Shown: piece by piece, positions 25,731-33,808 of the stretch
How the letters are laid out: each line of letters begins with the position of its first letter
Numbering within the stretch: position 1 is the stretch's first letter
Assembly (NCBI GenBank): GCA_910587945.1
Contig: CAJUNI010000003.1
Location: forward strand, 25,856-89,855
DNA from: an uncultured Parvibacter sp.
Lineage (GTDB): Bacteria; Actinomycetota; Coriobacteriia; Coriobacteriales; Eggerthellaceae
Reading direction: 5' to 3'
Length of the DNA: 64,000 nt
Position numbers and translations under genes: made by a program
The notes under the pieces: generated by a model
What the model was told of the DNA's origin: nothing
The model's database searches: none
Seen by the model: the letters and a program-made list of their open reading frames with translations, nothing else

Positions 25731-26290
25731 CGCACCAACTCTCCAATGGCCACGCCATCCGCGTTGTACACAACGTAGTGCTTATTCGGGTCCAGCTCGG
25801 CCACATCATCATGAGCATCGCACGAAATCGCACGCTTGCACCCACCTACCATACCGAGCGGTGTGCGCTTGGACTCAAGAGCTGCGATAGCCGCCTCCGC
25901 GAGCGACACGACACGCCAATTTGGACCATCTTCGACGGCGCACCAGGTGGCGCCAGCTTTGGCCATGGCCCGCACTGCATCATCAACGCGGTCCTTCTCG
26001 CTCATGAGCAGCGTGGACTTGGCCCTCTTGCGCGCCACATCTCCGCGCCCCAACAGCATATCTGTCTCGCGCGTCAGCGTCTTGATCATTGCCTCGCTGA
26101 TACCAACGAAGCCTTTATCATCTGCGTGGCTCAGATAATTGCGTACCGTGCGGCAGAACCGCAGACGTTCTGCCCGGATGTCGCCCTTCAGTGTTTCCTC
26201 ATACTCACGGCACTCCATACCGCACGCGCAGCGCACTGCAGCCTCGTAGCTGCGATATGCCTCCAGAAAACTTCGCGCTGTTACTGCCAT
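25727..26290 (-). CDS. Hypothetical protein with CBS-like region, 3' end set by an IS end
   Basis: This encodes 187 residues. The start is ATG 26290 (MAVTARSF) after AAAGGGGAGTAGAG. It is helical at the N-terminus with three Cys (CACGMEC). Residues about 130-187 contain a CBS-like pattern (WRVVSLAEAAIAALESKRTPLG, then HYVVYNADGVAIGELV). The stop codon lies inside the IS605-type right end, so a few native C-terminal residues may be lost. It is two bases from the MATE-like gene and co-transcribed with it. Confidence 0.6.
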   Translation of the reverse strand: MAVTARSFLEAYRSYEAAVRCACGMECREYEETLKGDIRAERLRFCRTVRNYLSHADDKGFVGISEAMIKTLTRETDMLLGRGDVARKRAKSTLLMSEKDRVDDAVRAMAKAGATWCAVEDGPNWRVVSLAEAAIAALESKRTPLGMVGGCKRAISCDAHDDVAELDPNKHYVVYNADGVAIGELVR

Positions 26291-26292
26291 CT

Positions 26293-27582
26293 CTACTCCC
26301 CTTTCGCCATACACGTGTCCATATCTGCTGGCGCCATGTCCGCTTCCCAACCGAACTGGCGATCCAGCTGTTTCACTTTATGATAATACCACAGGGCGCG
26401 GCCTGTCGTTTGGAAAAATCCCGTGCTGGCCATAACAAACACGCCCACCTCTGGTGGAGCCACCATGACCGCAAGCCACGGAACCACCACCCACGCCGGA
26501 CTTACCATGCAAATCCCCGCGAACACATCCCGTGTCCGCCCGCATATCGTAAGCCAATCCTGCATCTGCGTGCACACTGTCATCAAGACATAATTCGGGA
26601 TGTACACTGTGACCACCGCCATGGCGAGCCAGAAATCCGCCGACCCGCACGTGATCACCGCAAACAGATACGCAAATCCGATGCCGGCCAAACACGCCGT
26701 CGCGCTCGTGCTGCGCCTAAGTTCGCAGAGCTTCTCACGACCTGCCCGATACTGCGCCTCATCTCGTGCCCCGTCTGTAGGTAGCATGATCAGAAGCGTG
26801 TTGGAATAGGCCTCGTTGGCCAAATCAGACTCGATGACCGCATTCTGGCACACAATAAAGACTGCATAGTATTCAACCGGCAGAAAGCTCGCGAACATGC
26901 TCATGCACCCCGTGCCGCACCGCTTTACCACATCCGTGCCGCAAAGCGGCGCCCCGACCTTCCAACAAACAGCCCACACATCCCCACTGGGTACCCACGT
27001 GCCGCCCCACTCGATGCTTCGTGCCAGGTACACCGAACAGACCGCATAGGCCGCCAAAGTTGCGAACAGCACACATATCGGCTCTCTCACCAGCGCAAAC
27101 ATCGCCAGATTCGCTGAGATCGAGACAACGTAAAACATGATAAGCCCGCGGCGATAGGCCTTCAGTTTCTTCTGCAACCGCGTCACGTCGAACAGATACG
27201 TGCAAGCCGCATCGATCGGCGTGTAAACCACCCCGAGCCTGAACATGTCGGCCAACACTTGCCGCATCTCATCTGAGATGCCGAACAACTCCGCAATGCT
27301 CTCGGCTCCAAAGAACATCGCCAAACCGCACACAAGCCCGCAGACCACCTGCACACTGAACAGCCCGCGCTCGTTGACCCGTTTCACCACATAGGTCTTG
27401 AACCCCAAAGACCAAATGGCGATGACCAGCATCTCGACCGTGTAATAGGCCCCGATGATACCGATGGCCTCAAGCGAGATGTGGTTGCCAATGGCATCGT
27501 TGATCACATTGCCCACACCGAGCAACATAAAGCTGATCATCAGCGAGAAGAACGTCCGGGGCGCCGCGAAATACTTGCGCAT
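26293..27582 (-). CDS. MATE-like polytopic membrane protein
   Basis: This encodes 429 residues. I use ATG 27582 (MRKYFAAP) after AAGGGG; a GTG three codons earlier is possible. About twelve hydrophobic segments run through the protein, with the two-fold repeat, length and Gly/Asn-rich first helix typical of MATE/polysaccharide-exporter superfamily transporters. It lies 12 bases after the AT-hook gene in the mobilisation operon, which is an unusual place for an exporter. Substrate unknown; a role in the transfer channel cannot be excluded. Confidence 0.55.
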   Translation of the reverse strand: MRKYFAAPRTFFSLMISFMLLGVGNVINDAIGNHISLEAIGIIGAYYTVEMLVIAIWSLGFKTYVVKRVNERGLFSVQVVCGLVCGLAMFFGAESIAELFGISDEMRQVLADMFRLGVVYTPIDAACTYLFDVTRLQKKLKAYRRGLIMFYVVSISANLAMFALVREPICVLFATLAAYAVCSVYLARSIEWGGTWVPSGDVWAVCWKVGAPLCGTDVVKRCGTGCMSMFASFLPVEYYAVFIVCQNAVIESDLANEAYSNTLLIMLPTDGARDEAQYRAGREKLCELRRSTSATACLAGIGFAYLFAVITCGSADFWLAMAVVTVYIPNYVLMTVCTQMQDWLTICGRTRDVFAGICMVSPAWVVVPWLAVMVAPPEVGVFVMASTGFFQTTGRALWYYHKVKQLDRQFGWEADMAPADMDTCMAKGE

Positions 27583-27594
27583 TGCGCCCACCCC

Positions 27595-28320
27595 TTAGGA
27601 TTTAGGTCGTCCCTCGTTGATGCGATCCTGACGGACTTTCTCTTTCGCCGTGTCCCGAATGCGCTGCCGCATGCGCTCCAAATCCGGCTCCTCGAAATCT
27701 ACCTGAGTCGGAGACGCAGGGGTGTTGCGACGGAAACCCAAACGATCGAACAGCATGAACGCATTACCGAGGGACACCTCTTCCAGAAGAGACGCAAAAT
27801 GCGCGTTCTGCTGCTCCAGATGCCGCATGCGGCTGTTAAGGGACACCAACCCCTCATCACTCTTCTTAAGCACGGAGACGGCTTCTCGTGCCCTCTCAGA
27901 CAGGTCATCACCGTCGTAACCCAGATTAAACGCGCAGAACGCTGCCATAGTGTCGGTCAAATTCAGAGGCGACGCCTCTTCAAGCCCTTGACCTAGAAAC
28001 ACAGGATGCGACTGGCGGATAGCCACGATGAGCCCGCTGGGCACATCACGCACCTGCTGCACGGCCCCTGAGCCCTTCGGGCGCCCACGGCGCCGCTTGC
28101 TGCTGTGCTCAGGCTCTTTCTCCTTAGCGTCCTCCGCCGTGCTCTGGTACTGCGCCCCGCGGTGAGGCGCCTCTACCGGCTCATGATCGAGTGCCGCCCG
28201 CGCCCGTGCGTCCTCCGCTGCAATGCGCTCGTTCTCCCGTGCCGCAATAAACTCCCGCTGGCTGCGCGCAGGATTTCCGCGCAACGCCGCATCGAAATCC
28301 GCTGTCAAATCCAAGCCCAT
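27595..28320 (-). CDS. AT-hook, coiled-coil DNA-binding protein of the mobilisation operon
   Basis: This encodes 241 residues. The start is ATG 28320; AAGGGG lies about ten bases upstream. It contains a basic AT-hook-like motif KRRRGRPKGSG (about 74-84), a following globular region, and a helical segment (about 160-190). It begins two bases after the stop of the RHH gene and is followed closely by the MATE-like gene. A relaxosome accessory role (oriT binding or bending) is the simplest reading, but is inferred. Confidence 0.6.
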   Translation of the reverse strand: MGLDLTADFDAALRGNPARSQREFIAARENERIAAEDARARAALDHEPVEAPHRGAQYQSTAEDAKEKEPEHSSKRRRGRPKGSGAVQQVRDVPSGLIVAIRQSHPVFLGQGLEEASPLNLTDTMAAFCAFNLGYDGDDLSERAREAVSVLKKSDEGLVSLNSRMRHLEQQNAHFASLLEEVSLGNAFMLFDRLGFRRNTPASPTQVDFEEPDLERMRQRIRDTAKEKVRQDRINEGRPKS

Positions 28321-28322
28321 GG

Positions 28323-28643
28323 CTACTCATCCCCTTCATCCAGCAGGTACGCATCCCCGCGCGTCAGACCCAACAGTGTGGTAAATCCGCTCTGAACCAC
28401 CTGCTCCAACGACCCCACGTTGCTTGACAACGTGGCCATAGCGTCGATAAGTTGGTTTAAGCGCTGCACCTCAAGCCGTGGCAGATCGTAATCGCCCACA
28501 GCCACCCGAATGGACAGCTCAATGGACTGCCGCAAGTATTCGCTGATAGTCAGATCCTCTTTTTTCGCCCAGTAGACCAAACGGTCGTACTCTTCCTGGG
28601 ACAGGACGAGATTCACCTGTTTCTTGTCTGTTCTCGATGCCAT
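28323..28643 (-). CDS. RHH protein, MobC-like relaxosome accessory
   Basis: This encodes 106 residues. The start is ATG 28643 (MASRTDKKQ) after AAGGGGTGTGCT; the longer frame has no ribosome site. The N-terminus KQVNLVLSQEEYDRLVYWA and the following ISEYLRQSIELSI are a ribbon-helix-helix fold. The second half is a short coiled coil ending acidic. MobC-type RHH proteins bind oriT and help the relaxase open DNA, and often repress their own promoter. An inverted repeat lies 17 bases upstream. Confidence 0.65.
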   Translation of the reverse strand: MASRTDKKQVNLVLSQEEYDRLVYWAKKEDLTISEYLRQSIELSIRVAVGDYDLPRLEVQRLNQLIDAMATLSSNVGSLEQVVQSGFTTLLGLTRGDAYLLDEGDE

Positions 28644-28961
28644 AGCACACCCCTTAACCTTGTGCATTTCCCGTTGCACAACCAAGGAAAGAGACGCCGC
28701 CAGGAACGGGACGCCCTCGGGAAGTGCCGGCTTCAACCACCGGGCCGAGCAGGAATTGCCGCTCGACGGTTCCACGAAGGGGTGCGTGGTCGAACGCCCA
28801 TAAAACAGAGCCTGCCTGCAAACGGGAGAGGATTGCCGTCACAGGTGACCCCGTAACGCGCATCCTACCAACAAGGCAGCCGCCATGCGGCGCATCGACC
28901 CAGCTAACCGACAGGGAATCCCGTCCCCGCCGGCATCTCTCCACCTTGAAAATCTTCTCGC
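28644..28961. other. Non-coding region, candidate oriT and promoter
   Basis: This 318-base gap separates the RHH gene from the sortase gene. No convincing gene is present; the minus-strand frame across it looks non-coding. It contains an inverted repeat at 28660-28681, a small GTCAC/GTGAC palindrome near 28838, a GCCGC/GCGGC repeat near 28890, and GCGCATCCTACC near 28858, loosely like the ATCCTG core of P-type nic sites. Position upstream of RHH and mobilisation genes makes it the best oriT candidate in the window. Confidence 0.35.
28660..28681. repeat. Inverted repeat upstream of the RHH gene
   Basis: TTGTGCA and TGCACAA are separated by 8 bases, 17 bases upstream of ATG 28643. It could be the operator for RHH autoregulation or an accessory-protein site at oriT. 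Confidence 0.5.
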
Positions 28962-29996
28962 CTATTCTACCACACTCTCATCCGCGGGCACCTCGGCGCA
29001 GAGCACCAACGTGCGGGTCTGATTGAAGGGCCATGAGCAGCAAGCCAGCGTGAGCGTGCTGTCCGCCTGCTCGATAAGCTCCGCCGCATTGGGCGCCACC
29101 GCCGTGGCCTCACGGGCCACATCGGCCATCCACTGGCGCATGGCCTCCAGGCGCATCTGTTCGAGCACCTTCGCCTGCTCCTCCTCGTTGCACACAAACA
29201 CATTGTGCACATCCACGAGGGCCCCATCCTCGCCACGCACCTGTCCCGGCCCCGTGTATGCAACCAAAGGCTCGGACTCGATCCACTCCTCATCTTGCGT
29301 GGTGTCGTTCCACTTGCCCGCATTCGCGTTGGCCACAGCCCAGGCCGCACAACGTGCCTCGTAGTCGGCCTGATCAGGTGTAAAATCGAACTGCTGGATA
29401 GTCTGATAGGTCGGGTCTACCGCAAGCGCACACACCGGCACATACCGCTGCGAATGCGTGTCGCTCTCACCCTTCGGCGTGTAGTTCACTGCCTTGATCT
29501 CATCAAATGACGCCTGCTCATAAGCATCAGCTAGAGGACGGAACATACCTCCCGCTACCAGCGTGTGCCCGTAGATAATCTTATTCGGGCTGTCCCAATC
29601 GCTGCGATAGTCAAGAAACACCGTGGTATAAGAGTCATTGCCGTCCAGGTCGTGATAAAGATAGTACTCATTGTCCTCGCCTTGGACGATCGGATAGCTC
29701 ACATCCTTGCCTTCGACTTCAACCCATGCGCCATAACGCTCGTCCATATCCCCGCTCTTCAACGAAGAGACAGTCTTGGCTTCGTACTCGCTCTCATCCC
29801 ACTTCGGTGACTCGAACCCGAACCACCATACTGCGAACACCACTGCGGCGCCAATGACAGCGCACATGAGTGAGAGCATCACACGCCCAATCCTCCGTGC
29901 CGCTTTGCGGTGCCGACCAACCTGCTCGGGCTCGACCTCTTCGAGGGAACCCGTGGCGTACACATTGCCGCCCTTTTTCAAAATTTCCGATGCCAT
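28962..29996 (-). CDS. Class B sortase
   Basis: This encodes 344 residues. The start is ATG 29996 with a modest GGGG site. It has a cytoplasmic N-terminus (1-36), a transmembrane helix (about 38-60), then a sortase domain. Catalytic His144 is in IIYGHTLVAGGMF, Cys320 in LTLACCSWPFNQTR, and Arg328 follows. The YPIVQGEDNEYYLYHD and TTVFLDYR motifs are typical of class B. An insertion of about 60 residues lies before the Cys. It would attach or polymerise the surface proteins encoded upstream. It opens the surface locus next to the mobilisation genes. Confidence 0.9.
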   Translation of the reverse strand: MASEILKKGGNVYATGSLEEVEPEQVGRHRKAARRIGRVMLSLMCAVIGAAVVFAVWWFGFESPKWDESEYEAKTVSSLKSGDMDERYGAWVEVEGKDVSYPIVQGEDNEYYLYHDLDGNDSYTTVFLDYRSDWDSPNKIIYGHTLVAGGMFRPLADAYEQASFDEIKAVNYTPKGESDTHSQRYVPVCALAVDPTYQTIQQFDFTPDQADYEARCAAWAVANANAGKWNDTTQDEEWIESEPLVAYTGPGQVRGEDGALVDVHNVFVCNEEEQAKVLEQMRLEAMRQWMADVAREATAVAPNAAELIEQADSTLTLACCSWPFNQTRTLVLCAEVPADESVVE

Positions 29997-30038
29997 ATCC
30001 CGATTACCCCTTAATCCAACTTCCCATTTGCAGTGAAA

Positions 30039-30076
30039 AGGGCCGGAAACGCCGTATGAGCGACGCTGCCGGCCCT
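30039..30076 (-). terminator. Terminator between the LPKTG gene and the sortase
   Basis: AGGGCCGG and CCGGCCCT arms have a long loop and are followed on the minus strand by TTTTC. It follows the LPKTG protein gene that ends at 30107. Confidence 0.6.
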
Positions 30077-30106
30077 CTAAGGCCTGATAACGGTTAAATC
30101 GCTATC

Positions 30107-31744
30107 CTACCCCTTGAAACGTCCCGAAAGCCCGTTAGAGGGCGCCTCGTAGGCCAGTTTTCCATTCATGCGGCGATAGATGGCAAAGCCAATGCCGCCG
30201 CAAGCAGCGAGTGCCGCCAGAATGACCGCAGCCACACCCGTCTTGGGGAGAACCTCCTTGACGAACTTCTCCGTCTCTTCAGCCTGCTTCTGCTCGACCT
30301 CCTTCTTCTCCTCTTCCTTCTGGACGATCTCATCGATGATAGGCTCATCTGCCTTCGCCTGGGCGACCGACGTGAAGCTCACGGCCTGATTCGGATCCCA
30401 AATCTCATTGTGGGCAGCAATAAGATTGAGTCCGCCATTGGGAACCACGGCCATCTCATCGTCCACGTTCGGCGCGTAGGTGGCCAGGAAATTCTGCTTC
30501 ACACGATTGGTACCCGCCTCAAGAGCTGACTTCATCTCATCGGACATCTCATCTTCAGCGATCGTGATAGCCTCAGCACCCGTGCCCTGTGGGTCATCGG
30601 GCGTCAGCGTCACCGTGATCTTGTCATCTTCCCCGACAACAACCGAGGTGACCGTGTAGGCAACCCCATCGATAATGGCAGTATCGCCAGGAAGCACATT
30701 GCCGTCATAACGCTCGATCGTGTAAACGTTCTCAGCAGACTCAGCCTTTGGCTCAGCCTCATCACCCTCGCTCACAGCCTCGATAACCTTAGCCGGCACC
30801 AGATCGTTATACCAGACTACAGAACCCACGGGTAGCTTCTGATTGACTCCCATCTCGCGGGTCGGCTCATCCTCGGGCCACGCTGCCTGGCCTGCAGCCA
30901 CAAATGCGGACTCGCCGTCGGGCACAAAACCGTTCTCACCAGCCTGCACCAGATGCTCGTAGGCCACCAAAGTCCATCCATACAGACCCGTGCAGTCCAG
31001 ATCGTCGAAAGTCACATCCACATAGCCCGACTCGGTGCGTGGCGCAAACGACGCCATGCCCGTCACAGCGCCATCCCAGATGCCGAGCTCACCAGCCTCG
31101 ACCGTACGGCCCGTATCAGTAGGCGCAGTCTTTCCGTCCCACACCATAGGCGCCTCGAACACATGCCCGTTCTCATCAGCGAACTCCACAACCCCGTCGT
31201 GGATGCCGAGCAGCGTGCCCATATCCTTGAACTCGGCCTTGGCCGCATCGGTGCCGCCATCAGATGTAAACTCGACGCCCACCAGCTGGCGCAGATGAAT
31301 GGTCCCGATCACATGGTACGGTGCATTACGATTCAGGTTCTCATAGAACACACGGTCGGACAGGACGGTGGCGCCATCATCAGCGACCTTGAGAACCGAC
31401 CCCATGTCGCCTGCAGCATAGTCACCGGACCAACGCGAGGTACCATCGGTGTTGCCTACCATGGAGTACCACTTACCACCCTCGGCAGTGCCCTCCACGT
31501 TCACATCGAACGGATCGCCCGTCTCACCGGACTCCTCGTCGGTAAGTCCCATGTGCACATAGCCGTTCCAGCCGATATGACTGCCATTCTGAGTGAATGC
31601 TGCACGAATGGTCGGATCCTTAGCTTCGGACTCGCCCTCCGTGCCCTCCTCATCTGCATAGGCCAAACTGGGTACTGCGAGCATGGCTGCAAGGCCAAAT
31701 GCAACCGCTCCCCGTACTGTTCGATTCATCTTGGAAAACACCAT
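30107..31744 (-). CDS. LPKTG-anchored surface protein
   Basis: This encodes 545 residues. The start is ATG 31744 after GGGGAGAGATCT. It has a signal peptide (about 1-30, ending AYA), a beta-rich extracellular region with no recognised domain, a charged Glu/Lys stretch (about 470-495), then LPKTG (499-503), a hydrophobic helix and a tail of about 20 residues with Arg. This is a canonical cell-wall sorting signal, although the tail is longer than usual. The class B sortase encoded just downstream is the likely partner. Confidence 0.85.
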   Translation of the reverse strand: MVFSKMNRTVRGAVAFGLAAMLAVPSLAYADEEGTEGESEAKDPTIRAAFTQNGSHIGWNGYVHMGLTDEESGETGDPFDVNVEGTAEGGKWYSMVGNTDGTSRWSGDYAAGDMGSVLKVADDGATVLSDRVFYENLNRNAPYHVIGTIHLRQLVGVEFTSDGGTDAAKAEFKDMGTLLGIHDGVVEFADENGHVFEAPMVWDGKTAPTDTGRTVEAGELGIWDGAVTGMASFAPRTESGYVDVTFDDLDCTGLYGWTLVAYEHLVQAGENGFVPDGESAFVAAGQAAWPEDEPTREMGVNQKLPVGSVVWYNDLVPAKVIEAVSEGDEAEPKAESAENVYTIERYDGNVLPGDTAIIDGVAYTVTSVVVGEDDKITVTLTPDDPQGTGAEAITIAEDEMSDEMKSALEAGTNRVKQNFLATYAPNVDDEMAVVPNGGLNLIAAHNEIWDPNQAVSFTSVAQAKADEPIIDEIVQKEEEKKEVEQKQAEETEKFVKEVLPKTGVAAVILAALAACGGIGFAIYRRMNGKLAYEAPSNGLSGRFKG

Positions 31745-31806
31745 AGAGATCTCTCCCCTTTCCCTGCGAGAACGCTCTCCCCGCGATCATCGTTTGCTCG
31801 AAAGTA

Positions 31807-32601
31807 TCAAGATTGTACCACACCGATACGCCTCATGACACCAGCTTCATCATCCAAAACGGACGGCACCGCGTCCCATTCGAAGAACCAATCGGCCCCG
31901 CCCACAGCATACGTTCCGTCAATCATGTACGGCTTCCCGTCAATGGCGACCACGCACACGGCATGCGTTCCCGCGTCCGCTGTAGCAGCCACCGCGTTGA
32001 TGCCGAGACGCTGGCACACATCAGCGGCGGCGCGAGCCCAGCCCACACAGTTGGCGCGACCTTCTGACACCGCCTGCCAAGGTGTTGAGTCATCCTCATA
32101 GTCGGTGTCCGCATAGGCGCCACCTGCGAAGAGCCGAGAAAGCGCCATCACCATCGCACACCGGTCGCAATCCGCAGTTGCTGCCGCAGCCACGAATCCG
32201 TCCATGGCAACCTCGTAAGCACCCTTATCGGACCCCTCAACGCGTGCCAGATCGATCCGTACCATGTTCTCATCGGGATGGTACTTCCCCGACTCGGCGC
32301 TATAGCTCACATCGAATGTATCCGCAGGCATCATCATGGCACTTAAGTGCCACCCATCCAACGCCTCCTTACCGTCCATATCATAGAACTCGATGGCATC
32401 ATGGCCAGCTTCAACTGCGTCAGCCACTTCAACCACCATATCGGGCACCGCCATCGTGAGCGCATCTGTTCGGTGCGCCGAATGCACCACATACGCGCTG
32501 TCTACCACTTCGGTGCGCAAGGCAGCACTGACACCGATGCACAAAGACGCCGCACCCAAACAGAGGCAAAGTACAGCACCCAAAACCCCTTTGACCCTCA
32601 T
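31807..32601 (-). CDS. Secreted transglutaminase-like cysteine protein
   Basis: This encodes 264 residues. The start is ATG 32601 (MRVKGVLG). An N-terminal hydrophobic segment (about 3-26) serves as signal or anchor. The catalytic-type triad of transglutaminase-like proteins is visible: Cys in GRANCVGWARAAADVCQRLG, His in AGTHAVCVVAIDG, and Asp in KPYMIDGTYA. Such domains act as peptidases or cross-linkers in bacterial envelopes. It is placed between surface proteins and may process or cross-link them. The activity is inferred from motifs. Confidence 0.7.
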   Translation of the reverse strand: MRVKGVLGAVLCLCLGAASLCIGVSAALRTEVVDSAYVVHSAHRTDALTMAVPDMVVEVADAVEAGHDAIEFYDMDGKEALDGWHLSAMMMPADTFDVSYSAESGKYHPDENMVRIDLARVEGSDKGAYEVAMDGFVAAAATADCDRCAMVMALSRLFAGGAYADTDYEDDSTPWQAVSEGRANCVGWARAAADVCQRLGINAVAATADAGTHAVCVVAIDGKPYMIDGTYAVGGADWFFEWDAVPSVLDDEAGVMRRIGVVQS

Positions 32602-32620
32602 CACAACCCCATTCCAAGAA

Positions 32621-32660
32621 AAGACCCCCGGATGCACCCTCCCAGTGCATCCAGGGGTCT
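32621..32660 (-). terminator. Terminator of the 329-residue membrane protein gene
   Basis: 14-base arms (32623-32636 and 32646-32659) pair with one small mismatch; the minus strand continues TTTTCTT. It lies just upstream of the transglutaminase-like start. Confidence 0.8.
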
Positions 32661-32685
32661 CCCGTCAACCCTGTCCTTTAGATCC

Positions 32686-33675
32686 TTAACCCTGGCTCTT
32701 CATAGAATCGTCCAGCGGCTTCACCTCACCGCAGGTGGTGCAGACCATGTGGTCGGCCACATTCTCAACCCAAGCCTCGGCATCCACCACAGTCTCGACC
32801 CAAGCCTCAGTGACCAGGACCTTCTCAGTCAGCGGAACGTTACGAGAATAACCCGAATGACCAGTCTCGGCAATATGCTGAGCGGCCTTGCCGTCGATAA
32901 CCTCACCGCACTCGTTGCAGATGGAATGCTCGGTGGTGACATCCTTATACACTGCCGGGTGATCCACCGTGTGGCTCACCTCATCATGGTTGATGGTCTT
33001 CATCACGATGGTCCAATCATGAGTGTGGGCGGATTTGATCGCGTCCAGTTCGGCATCACGTTCGGCCACATCGGCCTCGTACTGGGCCTGAGCCTCGGCA
33101 GCAGCAGCATCAGCCGCAGCCTTATCTTCAGCAGCCTTGGCATCGCGCTCAGCTAGATCCTGGCTGTACTTGTCACCCGTGTCAGCCAGATCCTTCTGAT
33201 ACTGCTGGGTCGCCGCATCGCGATCGGCACGGGCCGCACTCTCGCTTGCATTGGCTGCATTGATAGCGAACAGACCCACGATAACCAGAACCACAACCAC
33301 AGCGATGGCGATAAATGCGATGCGGTACTTGTCGCGAATGTGGCGCTCATCATCCTTCATAATCTGCGCCTCAGGCACGTCCACCTTCACATCCACCACA
33401 GGCGCCGGAATGTTGATGGCAGGAGGGTTCACATTTACCGTCGCCGGCTGCACGGCCCCATAAACCGTATCAGACGGCTCGAAGGCCTGATCCATCTCCT
33501 CATCGGTCGGCTCATCCATGTGAAACTCCATGACCTCGGTCTCGCCGTCAACAGAGAAAGTCTCCCCGACAATATCAGGCTCGGGCGGCACCGGATTGGG
33601 CTTGAGCTCCTTGGTAGCCTCGGCCCCATCGAGGGGAACAGCATCCCGGATAGAATCGTCATTCAGCTTTGCCAT
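32686..33675 (-). CDS. Membrane-anchored protein with coiled coil and extracytoplasmic Cys/His motifs
   Basis: This encodes 329 residues. The start is ATG 33675 (MAKLNDDS) after AAGGGGTTAAGATT. It has an acidic cytoplasmic N-terminus with a Pro/Val/Asn stretch (about 80-110), one transmembrane helix (about 121-143), an Ala/Asp/Lys coiled coil (about 150-220), then an exported domain with HSICNECGE and HMVCTTCGE, two CxxC units with nearby His that look like a zinc ribbon. The C-terminus lies outside. Its neighbours are surface proteins. No named family. Confidence 0.7.
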   Translation of the reverse strand: MAKLNDDSIRDAVPLDGAEATKELKPNPVPPEPDIVGETFSVDGETEVMEFHMDEPTDEEMDQAFEPSDTVYGAVQPATVNVNPPAINIPAPVVDVKVDVPEAQIMKDDERHIRDKYRIAFIAIAVVVVLVIVGLFAINAANASESAARADRDAATQQYQKDLADTGDKYSQDLAERDAKAAEDKAAADAAAAEAQAQYEADVAERDAELDAIKSAHTHDWTIVMKTINHDEVSHTVDHPAVYKDVTTEHSICNECGEVIDGKAAQHIAETGHSGYSRNVPLTEKVLVTEAWVETVVDAEAWVENVADHMVCTTCGEVKPLDDSMKSQG

Positions 33676-33737
33676 AATCTTAACCCCTTGTTCTCTCTCG
33701 TTTATGGCACATCCAGTGCCGCAGATACACAATGCGC

Positions 33738-33743
33738 ATTATA
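33738..33743 (-). promoter_or_regulatory. -10 box upstream of the 329-residue gene
   Basis: The minus strand reads TATAAT about 63 bases upstream of ATG 33675; no good -35 is seen. Confidence 0.45.
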
Positions 33744-33763
33744 CGCGAAAAATCTTCGAAGAA

Positions 33764-33789
33764 GGAGCGGGGACATGGGACCCCGCTCC
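33764..33789 (-). terminator. Hairpin after the large VaFE gene
   Basis: GGAGCGGGG and CCCCGCTCC have an 8-base loop, 20 bases after the stop at 33809. The following minus-strand sequence is only partly T-rich, so termination may be incomplete. Confidence 0.6.
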
Positions 33790-33808
33790 CCTCCGGCCGT
33801 TAAAGGCT

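Noticed and set aside
28654..28944. Minus-strand ORF of 96 residues in the oriT-like gap
   Set aside because: No ribosome site and non-protein-like composition; the region is better read as regulatory.
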